A DNA stretch of 64,000 nucleotides, taken from the NCBI GenBank assembly GCA_034401795.1, contig CM067366.1, positions 81,814,891-81,878,890 of the forward strand, in the 5' to 3' direction. The position numbers and the translations under genes were made by a program. Shown piece after piece: positions 11,076-22,214 of this stretch. Numbering within the stretch: the stretch's first letter is position 1; each line of letters begins with the position of its first letter. The DNA is from Chaetoderma sp. LZ-2023a. Lineage: Eukaryota; Mollusca; Caudofoveata; Chaetodermatida; Chaetodermatidae. The notes beneath the pieces are model-generated. The model was given only the letters and a program-made list of their open reading frames with translations, did not search any database and had not been told where the DNA came from.

Positions 11076-11245
11076 AGTGTAAATGGTTATATTATATATA
11101 ACTGAATTTTGTGGCCTGGTTGCCATGACAACAAATTTCAGTCAAACTTTAAAAACATTCTCAGTATTTTGACTGGTTTATATATCTGATCAGTTTGTAC
11201 ATATCTCTAGAGTGAAATGTGTTAAATGGCCTCCCACAGAGAATT
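11076..11245. other. Short hairpin and unassigned sequence
   Basis: CTGAATTTTGTGGCC faces GACAACAAATTTCAG across a short loop, a different small inverted repeat. The rest is unassigned. Confidence 0.4.
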
Positions 11246-11479
11246 ACTAACCTTTTAGCTCTCGAATTTGTTCAAGAAAATCTTCTCATAGAAAATGTCC
11301 ATTTGCAGACCAATAGAAGACTATGTTTGAAAATTTACCACTGTAATGACTGGCTCGGTTATTGAGCCAGTCATTTCAGTGGTAAATTTCCAAAAATAGT
11401 CTTCTATTGGTCTGAAAATGGACATTTCTCAAGACCACTGCAGAAGCCATTCTTGGCTAATGTGAGTGTTAAAGGGTAA
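11246..11479. repeat. P1 palindromic element, well preserved
   Basis: Arms are nearly perfect for about 70 bases each, from TCCATTTGCAGACCAATAG to CTATTGGTCTGAAAATGGA. The AATAG/CTATT variant (usually AAGAG/CTCTT) occurs on both arms. Confidence 0.85.
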
Positions 11480-11608
11480 CTTGAGATGAGACTGGATATG
11501 TGTGTATGTTATGTAATACAGACATAATACACTCCTGATAAATGCAGCCATTTATGTGGTAGTTTAAAATATCTGGGTCATTTTTAGTTGTGAGGAATAA
11601 CTTAGTCA

Positions 11609-11807
11609 TTAACCCTTTCACACCTAAAGATGGCTAAAAATGGCTGAGAATTTTTGAAAATTAACCACTGGAATGACTGGCTCGATAACCGAGAGCTCCA
11701 GTTATTCCTGTAGTGAATTTTCAAACTTATTCTCTTGGTCGGCAAATGGACATTTCTATGAGAATTTATTAAAATTTTCTTGAACAAACTTCAAGGTTGA
11801 ATGGTTA
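11609..11807. repeat. P1 palindromic element, partly deleted
   Basis: TTAACCCTTTCACACC opens and GAATGGTTAA closes. The left arm lacks the CCATTTGCAGACC block that the right arm keeps (GGTCGGCAAATGGACA). Confidence 0.75.
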
Positions 11808-11845
11808 AAGTTAGTCTATTGCTCTGTATTTCTAACAAAGCCATG

Positions 11846-11910
11846 TGCCCACGTATATCTTGCCCATGTATATCTCTCCCACGTATATCTTGCCAACGTA
11901 TATCGCCACA
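11846..11910. repeat. 15-16 bp tandem repeat
   Basis: Four imperfect units of CCCACGTATATCTTG. Confidence 0.7.
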
Positions 11911-11961
11911 ATAACTCATCATAGCGTTATTATACTTTTAAGTTGTTATAGCCAGAGTTAT

Positions 11962-13510
11962 TAGCTCACCTGCTTTGGCAACTATCCATCCGTCCCTCCG
12001 TCTGTCTGTCTCTCTGTCCATTAACCTTTTCTTTAAACAGCTTCTTCTCAAGAACCGCTTCAATGATTTCAGTTATATTTGGCAGGAAGCATCTTTAGGG
12101 CTTAGAGATAGACAATAGTCCAATTTGGCCAGCGGCCATCTTGGAGTTCAGCCAATTTTTACAACTCTTTAAAAACCTCTGAAACAACTGCTTGGGGGAT
12201 CGATTCAAAACTCATTAAATATAATATAGGGAAAGAGCTGAACCAAGTTTGTTCAAGGGAACTTGATTGGCCAAATGGTTTGGCGGCCATCTTGGATGAC
12301 CTAGTTTTCGTGAAAACGACTTATTCTGCAGAACCGCTGAAAGGATCGGGCTGATATTTTGGGGATATTATTATGGACTAAGGGCCATTAAAGTTTGTTC
12401 ATGGGAAGTTGATAGTTAAAAAACATGGCCGCCGTGGACCAATAAAATTTTAGCTTGTTTGGCTGCCATATTCAATTTTTTTTATTTGATGGATTTTGAA
12501 GCCCAAATTGGTTTTCTTAACTCCGCTTACTTGTCAGTCAGCTGTCGTATAGCAATGACCCCATCCATCTTCTGTATGTCCGTCCATCCATCTGTCTGTC
12601 CATCACCAACAATGGCGGCTCATTTGATTATTTCTTGACGGATTGACACCAAACTTGGTCACAATGTTAATGTCGGCAGCTAATATCTGTGTTGTGAAAA
12701 TGGAACTGATAGGACATCAAATGCCAGAGTTATCACTTCTTAAATATTTGCAGTCTCACTTTCATAGGGCAAATACAGGTTTGTTCCCACCGTCCATTGA
12801 TTTATCACCATGTCAGATTTTATTGCCAAACTAGATATTAAATTCCAATTAACGGATTAACCTTTACAATACTGCCGAAATATTTAAGATATGTGTTATG
12901 TGCTCTGAGATCTATGCTCTTAAAAATATTTTGAAATATATTTGATTGAAAGTTGTTGCTGCCTTAGGCAGCAGTGAAAGTTGTTGCTGCCTAAGGCAGC
13001 AATGACTTTCAGTCAAATTATTTTTAAAATCAACTCCAGCTCATCCTACCTCTGCTGCTAACTTGGTGATTCAGTCAGATGCGCATGTGTTAAATGGATT
13101 GTGTGGTGGTGGGGAATAACCTGCTATAAAGACCACCTACCTGCCTTTAGAGACCATTTTCTTCAATTGTATTTAAACCTCTAATAACCGTCTGACTGCG
13201 TTTTTGCAGATGACATATTCCAAAGGTTATATCTTTTGAAAATTGAAATTATTGGTTGCACTGGCTTGCAGGAGTGAGATGGTTAAGAAACCAGCTGTAG
13301 TTAGCACTGATATCATCTATTTTTACTTAAACATTGTTCAAAATCACTAATGTAAAAAAACAGTCCAGAGATTGTTGTCAGTATCTCGAAAACTAAACCA
13401 TTTGACTGAAAGTCATTCGAAGTGACACCGATTGATGTAAAACTTAAGTAAGATTAGTTGAAATGCCAATGTTTCAGGTGAGCGATACAGGCCCATTGGG
13501 CCTCTTGTTT
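11962..13510 (+). mobile_element. Repeat element E1 (AGCTCACC...GGGCCTCTTG family), copy 1
   Basis: It starts AGCTCACCTG and ends with GGTGAGCGATACAGG and GGGCCTCTTGTTT. The terminal GCTCACCTG and CAGGTGAGC are inverted. Internal text (CCGTCTGTCTGTCTC, TGGCAGGAAGCATC, CGGCCATCTTGGA) recurs in the copy at 14380-16081. No transposase is seen, so it is non-autonomous. A P3-like hairpin is nested at about 12930-13030. I associate the end sequence with bivalve and other lophotrochozoan genomes. The superfamily is uncertain. Confidence 0.7.
12930..13030. repeat. Nested P3-like hairpin with duplicated centre
   Basis: GAAAGTTGTTGCTGCCTTAG is followed by a second GAAAGTTGTTGCTGCCTAAG, then the complementary arm GACTTTCAGTCAAATTA. 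The 5' arm core is present twice in direct order. Confidence 0.65.
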
Positions 13511-14379
13511 TATTTTACCGTAATTACATATGAATAAAGCTTTTGTTTTCTTGGTGTTGATTAACATCTTATTCGCACTGCACCAATTAGCAACGTCTAA
13601 GAGAGCATCCTGTAATGAAGTACCAAGTTCCTGAACAGATTTCATAGCGGTATGAATTGTTGTATCATCCGCATACATATTTAGGGTGTAATTAGTAGCA
13701 ATAAGAGGTTCATCGTTGATAAATGGAGCAAATAACAAGGGACCTATGATAGAGCCTTGTGGAAAACTGGAAACTATGGTTTTTGGATGAGACACCTCCA
13801 ATGGCCACACATTGGCTACGTTGAGTGAAATATGATTGTAACCATCCAGTGGCCTCAGAATTTAGTCGATAGATGGCAGCCTTTTTAAGTAAAAGATCAT
13901 GGTCCATTAAATCAAAATCGATCATGATGTTACCAACAGTGAGCTTGTCATTCAGAGCCTTTCGCCATTGTTCTACCAGGTTCATCAATGCGGTTTCACA
14001 GGATTGTTGGCCTGAAACCTGACTGATAGGGAGACAGTAATTCATATTGTGTCAAGTAATTATAGAGTGCATTGTAAACATGAATAGATATGGGTCTATA
14101 ATTTTGTGCATCAGTCTTTAGATCAGACTTGTGCATTGGAAGGACTAGCCATCTTCCAGCAGTCTGGGAAGGTTGCACTGCTGATGCTCAGATTTATTAA
14201 CTGAGTTAACGATTGCGCAATGACTGGAGCCTAGAGTTTTAGGAAGTGGGCACTTATGTTATCAAGCCCTGTCTCCTTATTTGTATTGAGAGTAGATAGT
14301 TGTTTGAAAACAAAATCCATAGTAATATAAGGTATAGAGAATTCTGCATTAGTAGGACGTTTGCTCTCTACCACATTTT
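13511..14379 (-). mobile_element. LINE reverse transcriptase fragment (Jockey/CR1-like)
   Basis: Reverse strand. Pieces of a non-LTR reverse transcriptase appear in order: NTNKETGLDNISAHFLKL, NYRPISI, SPYQSGFRP, a QQSCETALMNL block, PQGSIIGPLLF and the catalytic NMYADDTT box. Both D residues of the YADD motif are intact. Frames change at about 14045-13996 and again near 13800, with stops near 14150-14230, so it is dead. It ends abruptly after NTKKTKALFIC where E1 begins; the thumb region and 3' end are missing. It continues upstream at 16082-17560, beyond the inserted E1-family copy. Confidence 0.85.
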
Positions 14380-16081
14380 TAGCTCACCTGGCCAGAATGG
14401 CCAAGTGAGCGTATGCCATGGCGACTGTCCGGGTGTCCATCCATCTGTCCGTCCGTCAACTTTTTTCTTTAAACAACTTCTTCTCAAGAACCACTGGGCT
14501 GATTTCAATTGTATTTGGCAGGAAGTATCCTTAGGGCATAGGGATCCAAGTTTGTTCAGGTTCATGGATTTGGGCCGATTTTAGGAAATGTCTTTAAAAA
14601 TCTCCAAAACCGCTTGGTGGATTGAAGCAAACCCCATGAAATATTATCTAGGGCAAGAGCTGAACCAAGTTTGTTCAAGGGAACTTGATTGATCAAATGG
14701 TTCGGCGGCCATTTTAATTGACCTAGTTTTAGCGGAAATGACTCCAGAACTGTTGAAGGGATCGGGCTGAAATTTGGCAGATATGATTAGGGACTAAAGG
14801 GCCATTAAAGCTTGAAGGATTTTGAGGCTGAAATTGATTTTATATAGTTTTTTTGGTATTCTGATCTCAAATTGCAATTTTCAAAACTGTCGGATAAACG
14901 GTTTGGTGGCCATCTTGGATCATTTTACCGCCAAAAGCTCCCATACTAAAGCAATGGGAAATTTAAAATGTCTTCTCGAGAACTACTGGGCCGATTTCAA
15001 CTATATTTGGCAGGAAGCATCCTTAGGGTGTAGAGATTTAAGTTTGTTCAAACGAAGCCGATCAGCCAATTTGGCCGGTGGCCATCTTGGATTTTGGTTG
15101 GTTTTTAGAAACGTCTTTAAAAATCTCCGAAACCGCTTGAGGGATTGAAACAGACCCCAAGAAATATGATCTAGGGCAAGAGCTGAACAACATTTGTTCA
15201 AGGAAACTTGATTGGTCCCATGGTTTGGCGGCCATCTTGGTTTACCTAGTTTTAGTGAAAAGAACCTCCAGAACCGCGGAAGGGATCGGGCCAAAATTTG
15301 GCAGATATGGTTAGGGAGTAAAGGCCATCAAAGTTTGTTCAAGAGAAGTTGATCCGTCAAAAAACATGGCCACCGTGGGCCAATCAAAATATAGTGTTTG
15401 GCGGCCATAGTTGTTGTTTTTTTGATGGATTTTGAGGCTGAAATTGGGTTTTCTATGTTTTTGGGTATTCTGATCTCAAATTTGCAATTTTCCAAACTAT
15501 CGGATAAACGATTTGGTGGCCATCTTTAATAACTTTCTCTCCAAAAGCCCCCATACTAAAGCAATGGGAAATTAAAAACTACTGGACCGATTTCAATTAT
15601 ATTTGGCAGGAAGCATCCTTAGGTTGTAGAGATTCAAGTTTGTTCAAATGAAGCCAATCAGCCAATTTGTCCAGTGGCCATCTTGGATTTTGACAGATTT
15701 TTAGAAATGTCTAAAAATCTTCACTGAGTGATTGATTCAAGTCATAAAATATCATTTATGGCACGAGCTGAACAAAGTTTACTCAAGGGAACTTGATTTG
15801 CCAAATGATTGGGTGGCCATCTTGGATGGCCTGGTTTTCATGAAACAACTTCGTCTCCAGAGCCACTGAATGGATTGGGCCGATATTTTGGAGATATGAT
15901 ATTGATGACTGAGGGCCATTAAAGTTTGTTCAACAGAAGTTGATAAATAAAGAAACATGGCCTCTGTTTTCTTGTTACAAGTCTGCTCAACTCATTAGAG
16001 TTTTACTTATTGTTAATGACCATTCTAGTCGAGATGCCTATGGTCCAGGTGAGCGATACAGGCCCCTTGGGCCTCTTGTTT
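14380..16081 (+). mobile_element. Repeat element E1 family, copy 2, inserted in the LINE
   Basis: Starts AGCTCACCTGGCC, ends CAGGTGAGCGATACAGG then GGGCCTCTTGTTT. About three diverged internal units begin near 14475, 14970 and 15573, each with TTTGGCAGGAAG followed by TTTGTTCAA and GGCCATCTTGG blocks. The LINE reading resumes on each side, so this element inserted into the LINE. Apparent short coding stretches in it are fragments of these repeats. Confidence 0.8.
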
Positions 16082-17560
16082 AATTTATTGAGATAATCAG
16101 ATGAATTACGCATGATTGGCAGGTTAAGATTTTTTGCGACATTAACAAATAAATTATTAAAATGTTCCGATATATCAGAGCAGTTAATTAGTCTTCCATC
16201 TACATTTAAGTTATCAATTCCAGATGTGTCATTATAATTAGGCTTGAGCATTTTCATTACTTTCCATATTGCCTGTGGTGTGTCCTGGTGTTTTTCAAGC
16301 ATTTGTTCAATGTTTTTGCATTTGACTTTTGGTATAAGTCCATTAACTTTGTTTCACCAATATCTATATTGTTCTCCATTTTGTTTTTGATATTCTGAGT
16401 CTCTCATTTTCATCGCATGCAAAATACCTTCATTTAGCCATTCAGGTTTTTGCAAGCACTTTACTCTACGTTGTCGCATCAGTGCACATAAATTCAGTGT
16501 ATATGTATCATGAAATATTGAGTTCCAGTATTCAGCAGCTTGATTCGGGGCTGTAAGTGTGGCTATATTATTCCATGGCTGCCTAGAAAGATAATATAAA
16601 AATAATTCTTCATTAAAATGCTTTGTTGATCTCTATGTGATTGTGTCATGGTGATATTTTAGATTGCGTTTCTTACTCTTTATTGTTACACATATGGGGT
16701 AGTGATCACTGAGTGCTAATGTTGGTACATGTGAATTTGCTATATTTCTTTCATTAGTAACATAGATGGGATCGATAAATCTGCTTGATGTTGCTGTAAG
16801 ATGAGTAGGTTCTTTTATTATTTGTTTTAAAGAAAGCTGATCAACAATATTCTGCCATTTTCCATTTTGGTCTTGTACAACGACAATATTAAAATCTCCT
16901 AAAAGAGTTATCTTTATTTTGAGAGTAGACTCATTCAAACATGTCCTGAAATTCATCATACCAATGTACAGGTGAATCTGGGGAGGACGATAGATTATAA
17001 ATCCAATTACATGTAAGTGTGATTTGCTACAAACTCGTTATATTCCTAGATCCATATTGTTTCAACATCATCTGATTCTAAATCCTTTCTTCTTAAATAT
17101 TGTATGTTATTTGAGATGTATACAAGAAACCCACCACCTTTGTTTTTAGTTTGTTCTTTTCTTACTATCTGATAGCCACTAATTTGGATCATGTCTCGTC
17201 TGATATAAGGCATTAAGAATGTTTCAGATATCCCAAATATATCAATTTATGAGTTGCATTTAAAAATTAAGTTCAGTTGATCCATTTTTGGTAGAATATG
17301 GTTAATATTTAAACGAATCACACTGAGGCCCCTCTTGAATAAGTTCAAAGACATGAATGACGATGTTTCATGATTGTTTGCATCAGTCATGTCAGTGATA
17401 CATCTGATTGGGATAATAGGAATTTTGAAGAAATCCGGACAATAAGGTGTCTCATGAGTGATTTGAGAGTTATACACACTATATGATAGGACATTGTTAT
17501 AATGAAGAAAATTATCATCTAAATAATAATTTAAAGTTATATACATAAAGAAACTCTAGC
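16082..17560 (-). mobile_element. LINE endonuclease and linker fragment (Jockey/CR1-like)
   Basis: Reverse strand, the 5' part of the same LINE. From high to low coordinates: an APE-type endonuclease N-terminal piece (VIRLNINHILPKMDQL, near 17290); the C-terminal half (LLGDFNIVV, TATSSRFIDPIYV, LALSDHYPICVTI, 16959-16640) with the metal-binding DFN and SDH motifs; then the linker to the reverse transcriptase (QAIWKVMKMLKPNYN, 16302-16082). Frames break near 17000-17250 and 16640-16310. Upstream, VGTNDTLTKLEFLYV (near 17560) may be the end of the first reading frame. Confidence 0.8.
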
Positions 17561-17595
17561 TTTGTCAAAGTATCATTAGTACCAACAACATGACA

Positions 17596-17622
17596 GTCGC
17601 CATCATCATTATGACAGTCATT

Positions 17623-17663
<41 letters not shown>

Positions 17664-17890
17664 GACAATTATAATCATCATCATTATCATTATCATCATC
17701 ACAACCACCATTAATTACCATCACAACCATCATCACCACCACCCTCACCATCATCATTACCACCACTATAATAATCATCATCATTATCATCATCATCATC
17801 ACCACCATTATGATCACAGCAACCATCATCATAATCACCACCCATCATCATCATCGTCGTCATCACCATGACCACCACCATCATCCTTGA
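17596..17890. repeat. CAT/ACC trinucleotide microsatellite
   Basis: A pure CAT run (about 17624-17661) passes into interrupted CAT, ATT, CAC and ACC triplets. The His/Ile-rich (and, antisense, Asp/Met-rich) frames here are products of the repeat. Confidence 0.95.
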
Positions 17891-18448
17891 GGCAATCATT
17901 TTTATCATTAATATGACTACATGTAAAAGAGATATTAATCCTTTCAGAGCTCTAAACTAGATATGACAAATTGTGTACATAACAAGAACCATTTTCTTGA
18001 ATGCCTTGAAACTGAGATACTGGAGCCAACCTCTCAGTGACAGGGAGAAAGTTAACATTCTGTTCAGCATTGCATATATTGAGGCTTGCAGTTAATTTAC
18101 ACTTATCCATACATAAAAGCAAATGTTTAGATTATTCCATATTAATCACATCTAGGCCAACATCAACCAAGCCGTGTTTGAAGGACTATACTGTTATCTA
18201 TCGGTGCAGTATAATATTTTAGATGAGATTAGCCTCCCTTTAAGAGTCACGGTGTAGCCAATCTCGTTTTAATTTATGCTATTCATAGTATATATTTAAA
18301 CCAGAACAAAAGCAGTTGATTAGGAATTGCAGACACTTGTCCTCCCGTTTTGTCATAATTTTTTTCTTCAGATTAAGTATCTGGGCCCAACTTGTCATGT
18401 GTTTGTGTGTTAAATCGGGATAATAGTTTCTGAAATTTGTATCTCATG
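17891..18448. other. Non-coding intronic DNA
   Basis: No exon or known repeat recognised. Part may be diverged 3' LTR of the neighbouring Ty3 element, because faint similarity to the other LTR continues a little left of 18449. Confidence 0.4.
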
Positions 18449-18511
18449 GCGCTCTCGCTTTCTAATATTAGCCACAGCTTGTAATGTTTTGAAAAAAATA
18501 ATTACCTAACA
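18449..18511 (-). repeat. Remnant of the Ty3 3' LTR
   Basis: It nearly matches the outer edge of the 5' LTR (26943-27005), starting TGTTAGGTAATTATT on the reverse strand. A purine-rich tract lies immediately upstream, as expected at the start of a 3' LTR. The rest of the LTR is not recognisable. Confidence 0.75.
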
Positions 18512-18747
18512 CTATCCTCCACCTGTACATCACGTCCTCGTGGTCTGAATCCACCATTAAAGTTTCCTAAAAATTGTCATTTTCATTGTCAGTTTTCAAA
18601 ATTATCGATTATCTGGCTTAACATTTGTCACCGACTATAAAATTTACAACAAACTGGTACTGTCATAGGTAGGTGAGAACATTTTACACTGATACTTCTT
18701 CAAAAATTAATAGGAGGATTACAATAAAGTCAACACTACAATGATTA

Positions 18748-20016
18748 TTATTGTGAAATGTTACTACTGCTGGTTGAACTGTCACTGCAGCTTTTCTGCA
18801 ACTCTGCCCTGATGAGAGGTGAAGGATCCACACTTAAGGACTTAACGGTTTCTGATACAAGGCTCCATATAGCCTGTAACATTTCAGGATTTGGAGCAGC
18901 GGGTTGCATAACTTTCTGCGCAATGTGTCTAAGGTTGTCCTGCATATTGCTGGAGACAAGACATTGATATTCTAAAATTTTCCTTGTGCTCTTCTCGAAT
19001 TCATGTTATAGTAATAGGACTTGTTTTTCACAGTTTGAGACACGATTTTCACAGTTTATAGTATGGTTTTTCAACTGGTTTAGAGTAATTTTAATGTCAT
19101 CAGACTGTTTTTTTGTCGTATCCACTATCTTAAAGTCGATATGTCTACTTAATGTGAAAAAGTTCTATATGACTATTTGGTGGAATGTCTGTTTTCTCTT
19201 CCTCAAGGCACACTCATTTAGCTGCTGGCTCACATGATTCTACAGGCACACATGGGCTATATGGCTCCACAATCGAGGGTGATGGAACAGAATTAAATAA
19301 TAAGATATTACTCGCTGGTGATGTGTTTGTGGTACCGGTATTGTTTGACTGAAATTGTTCTGCAGTGGTAACATGGTCAATTCTCATCTTGTTACCTGAT
19401 ACTGAGGGTGACCTATCTGATATACAAGTAGGCTCACTGGCAAAGAAATCAGAAAACTCTGATGGGCCATCTGCAGTATCGACATTTGAGGTGTAGGATA
19501 TAAAATATGACATGATAGTTCCTCATCTTGTGTTGGTGTTAGTGGTTCATATCCATTGCTTACAGCGCTGTCAAAATCCATCTTGATATTTGATGAGTTT
19601 GTGAATGGAACGGCTGCCAGGCTGTGAAGTTTATCTAGGGAATAGCTGCTATTATTTCCTTGTTCAATAAATGTGTTTCTTAACATCAAAACACTTCCTT
19701 GAAAAACACTGATATTTGAATTATTTGTTAACTTATGATTATGTAATTTTCCTAACAAATGTTGCTCTAATCTAATTCTATTTTGAAAACCGACATGGCA
19801 CAATTCACAGTGATATGCTGAAAAATACCAAGGCAAATGCCTTAATAAATTGTGTCTTCTTAGAGCTGACTGAGAAGATAAAAACTTTATTACAGATTTC
19901 ACATGTTGACTTGTTCTGATTTTCCATATTACTAAAAGAAGTTGCAAATTCATCCTTATATATGCTTGTCTGCTGGTAGGCAAGCAGGTCTGCAGCTGGT
20001 GTTTGTGTCTGACCAC
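18748..20016 (-). other. Extra reading-frame region 3' of pol in the Ty3 fossil, with C2H2-like finger
   Basis: Reverse strand, between integrase and the 3' LTR edge. The 5' part encodes YHCELCHVGF followed by RLEQHLLGKLHNH, a plausible C2H2 finger. Farther on come a Ser/Thr-rich acidic stretch (EFSDFFASEPTC) and a short segment (LRHIAQKVMQPAAP). There is no envelope-like transmembrane protein. It could be an accessory gene of this Ty3 lineage or captured host sequence. It is broken like the rest of the element. Confidence 0.5.
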
Positions 20017-20510
20017 AAGTACTGACTTCCTGCTGCTAGTACTTGAGGAGACACTAAAAATAATGTACTACACTTGGAGTAATTGTAGCAGATAACAGTA
20101 AACTGATTGTCACACAAACTAGGCACAAATGAATATGATCTTAATCTTAGATTCATGAGTCAGATGCTGGTAGAGCTGGGGATATTCACCCTGCATGAAT
20201 GTGTAGATAATTACCCTGCATGTTCAGTGGCCACCACCTGCCATGCACCTGTTAGGCATAAAAATGAACACATACATTTGTCCTCATAGGGCCTCTATAC
20301 ACTTAGTGCTGGAACAGTTAGCAGTTAAAAACATGAAAGAAAATATTAGATATCTGTACACACATGACAAAATTAACTACTCATGTTCTATTTACATTAA
20401 GATTTCGAGTAAGTTGCAAATCTGATGTATATCTGGGAACAAAACCACTAGGAGAATGCTGTTTCCTTTCCCTAATATTTGCTTGAGTCCTTGAGTTTGC
20501 TGCAGGTAAC

Positions 20511-22178
20511 TTAGTCATTTTTAGTAGTGACACGGTCATGACAGTTTTTCAGATTTCCATTAGAAATTTGTCTAGAAACTGATTCATCTAGAATGGCAGT
20601 CTGAATTTTTACAATCCATTCTGGAACAGAGTCACTTAAATATGGCTTAAGTCTGTCATGATGTAATACTTTAGTCTTCGCCCTAGCTTGTGATTTAATT
20701 TCAAAAAGTAGGTCAGAAATCTTCCTAGTTATGATGCAGGGTCCCTTCCACATTTCCCCCTTCAATTTAGGACTTAGTTCTACTACCTTTGTAGTGTCAC
20801 GATAATACACAAGGTTACCAGCTTTATAATTATTTACAGATATTCGTGTATCATAATCCTGTTTCTGATGCTGAGACATTTTCTTTAGCTGCTTCCTGAC
20901 AAAATCATGTATTTTCATCATTCTATCTTGTAATGTTGCTACATAATCACAGTAATCATCAGAGTTCTGTTGATTAACTGTGCCATCAAGTAAAATCTGT
21001 ACAGGTAAATTCACCTCATGCCCTAGCATAAGAGGATTAGGCGAGTAGCCAGTACTTTCATGTTGACAGCATCTATGCGCAGAAGTTAACAATGGTAGGA
21101 GAATATCCCAATTGCGCTGACTGTCATCAACATAAATTGCAACCATGTCTGCCAATGTTCTATTAAATCTTTCCACTAATCCATTTGCAGAGGGATGATA
21201 TGGAGAAGAGTGTGTTTTATGAATATTCAGCATTTTGCAAACTTCTTTGAATAGTTCTGATTCATAATTTCTGCCTTGATCAGACATAATTTCCAGTGGA
21301 CATCCAAATTTACTGATAAAATCATAAACTAATTTGTTAGCAACAGTTGTTGCAGTAAAATCTGGAATACCATATGCTTCAACCCATTGGGTGAAATAAT
21401 CAGATATGATTAATACATAGCGATTTCCTGCTTCAGTAACTGGAAACGGTCCCAGAATATCTGTAGCAATCCTATCCATAGGAGCTCCTACACAATAGTC
21501 CTTCAGGGCAGCCCGAGGCTTCCTTTGTGGATGCTTCCTAGCACCACATTTGACACATTTCTGTATCCAGCCACGTATAGATTCCTTCATCCTATACCAG
21601 TAGAAGCATCGCTTCATTTTACTAACAGTTTTCTTGAAACCAAGATGACCAGATAAAATATTGTCGTGCATCTGTTCCATTACTGTGGCTTGAAGACACC
21701 TGGGGACAACCAGCTGCAGATGAGACTGGACTTTATTGGAACAAAACCATCTTTTATACAGCAGGCCATTGCTCAGGGATAGTAAATCCCAATGGAGCCA
21801 CAGATTACGTAAGGCAGGACTTTCTGATGTCACCATATCCCTAGTGGGTCTATCCGATGACTCACCGAGCCAGGCTTTTATCTTCTGCAACTCTGGATCA
21901 AGACTTTGTCTCGCAGCAATCTCTTCGCAGGAGTAGCCACCGATCCATGATGTAGAATTGCCATTAAGACCTTCCTCTGTGCTGAAATTACACATTTGAA
22001 GATTATCTCCTGATACATCATCGAAAGCCAGGTGCTGCTTTTTCCGTCTTAGCACACGCTTGTCTTCCTCCTGATCACCAGGTATCCCAAATAATCCCCC
22101 ACCTAATTGTGAATTCCGGGGTCTGCGAAGAGCTCTGACACCTTTAATCATCCGACAAAACACATTTTTGTCATCCAA
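20511..22178 (-). pseudogene. Ty3 integrase region (fossil)
   Basis: The integrase inserts retroelement cDNA into the genome. Visible parts are an HHCC zinc-binding region (HDNILSGHLGFKKT, CVKCGARKHP), the catalytic core (ATDILGPFP, IMSDQGRNYES, SPYHPSANGLVERFNR) and a C-terminal region with YYRDTTKVVELSPKLKG and LKPYLSD. It belongs to the Ty3/Gypsy fossil at 18449-27005. Confidence 0.9.
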
Positions 22179-22214
22179 ATAACATTTTGCACACTGCCAT
22201 AAATTGCACCTTGT

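Noticed and set aside
14300-15294. Open frames on both strands suggesting an exon
   Set aside because: They lie in the E1-family repeat and repeat with its internal units (TTTGGCAGGAAG, GGCCATCTTGG).
17590-17908. Long His/Ile-rich and Asp/Met-rich open frames on both strands
   Set aside because: They are translations of a CAT/ACC triplet microsatellite, with no domain or exon context.
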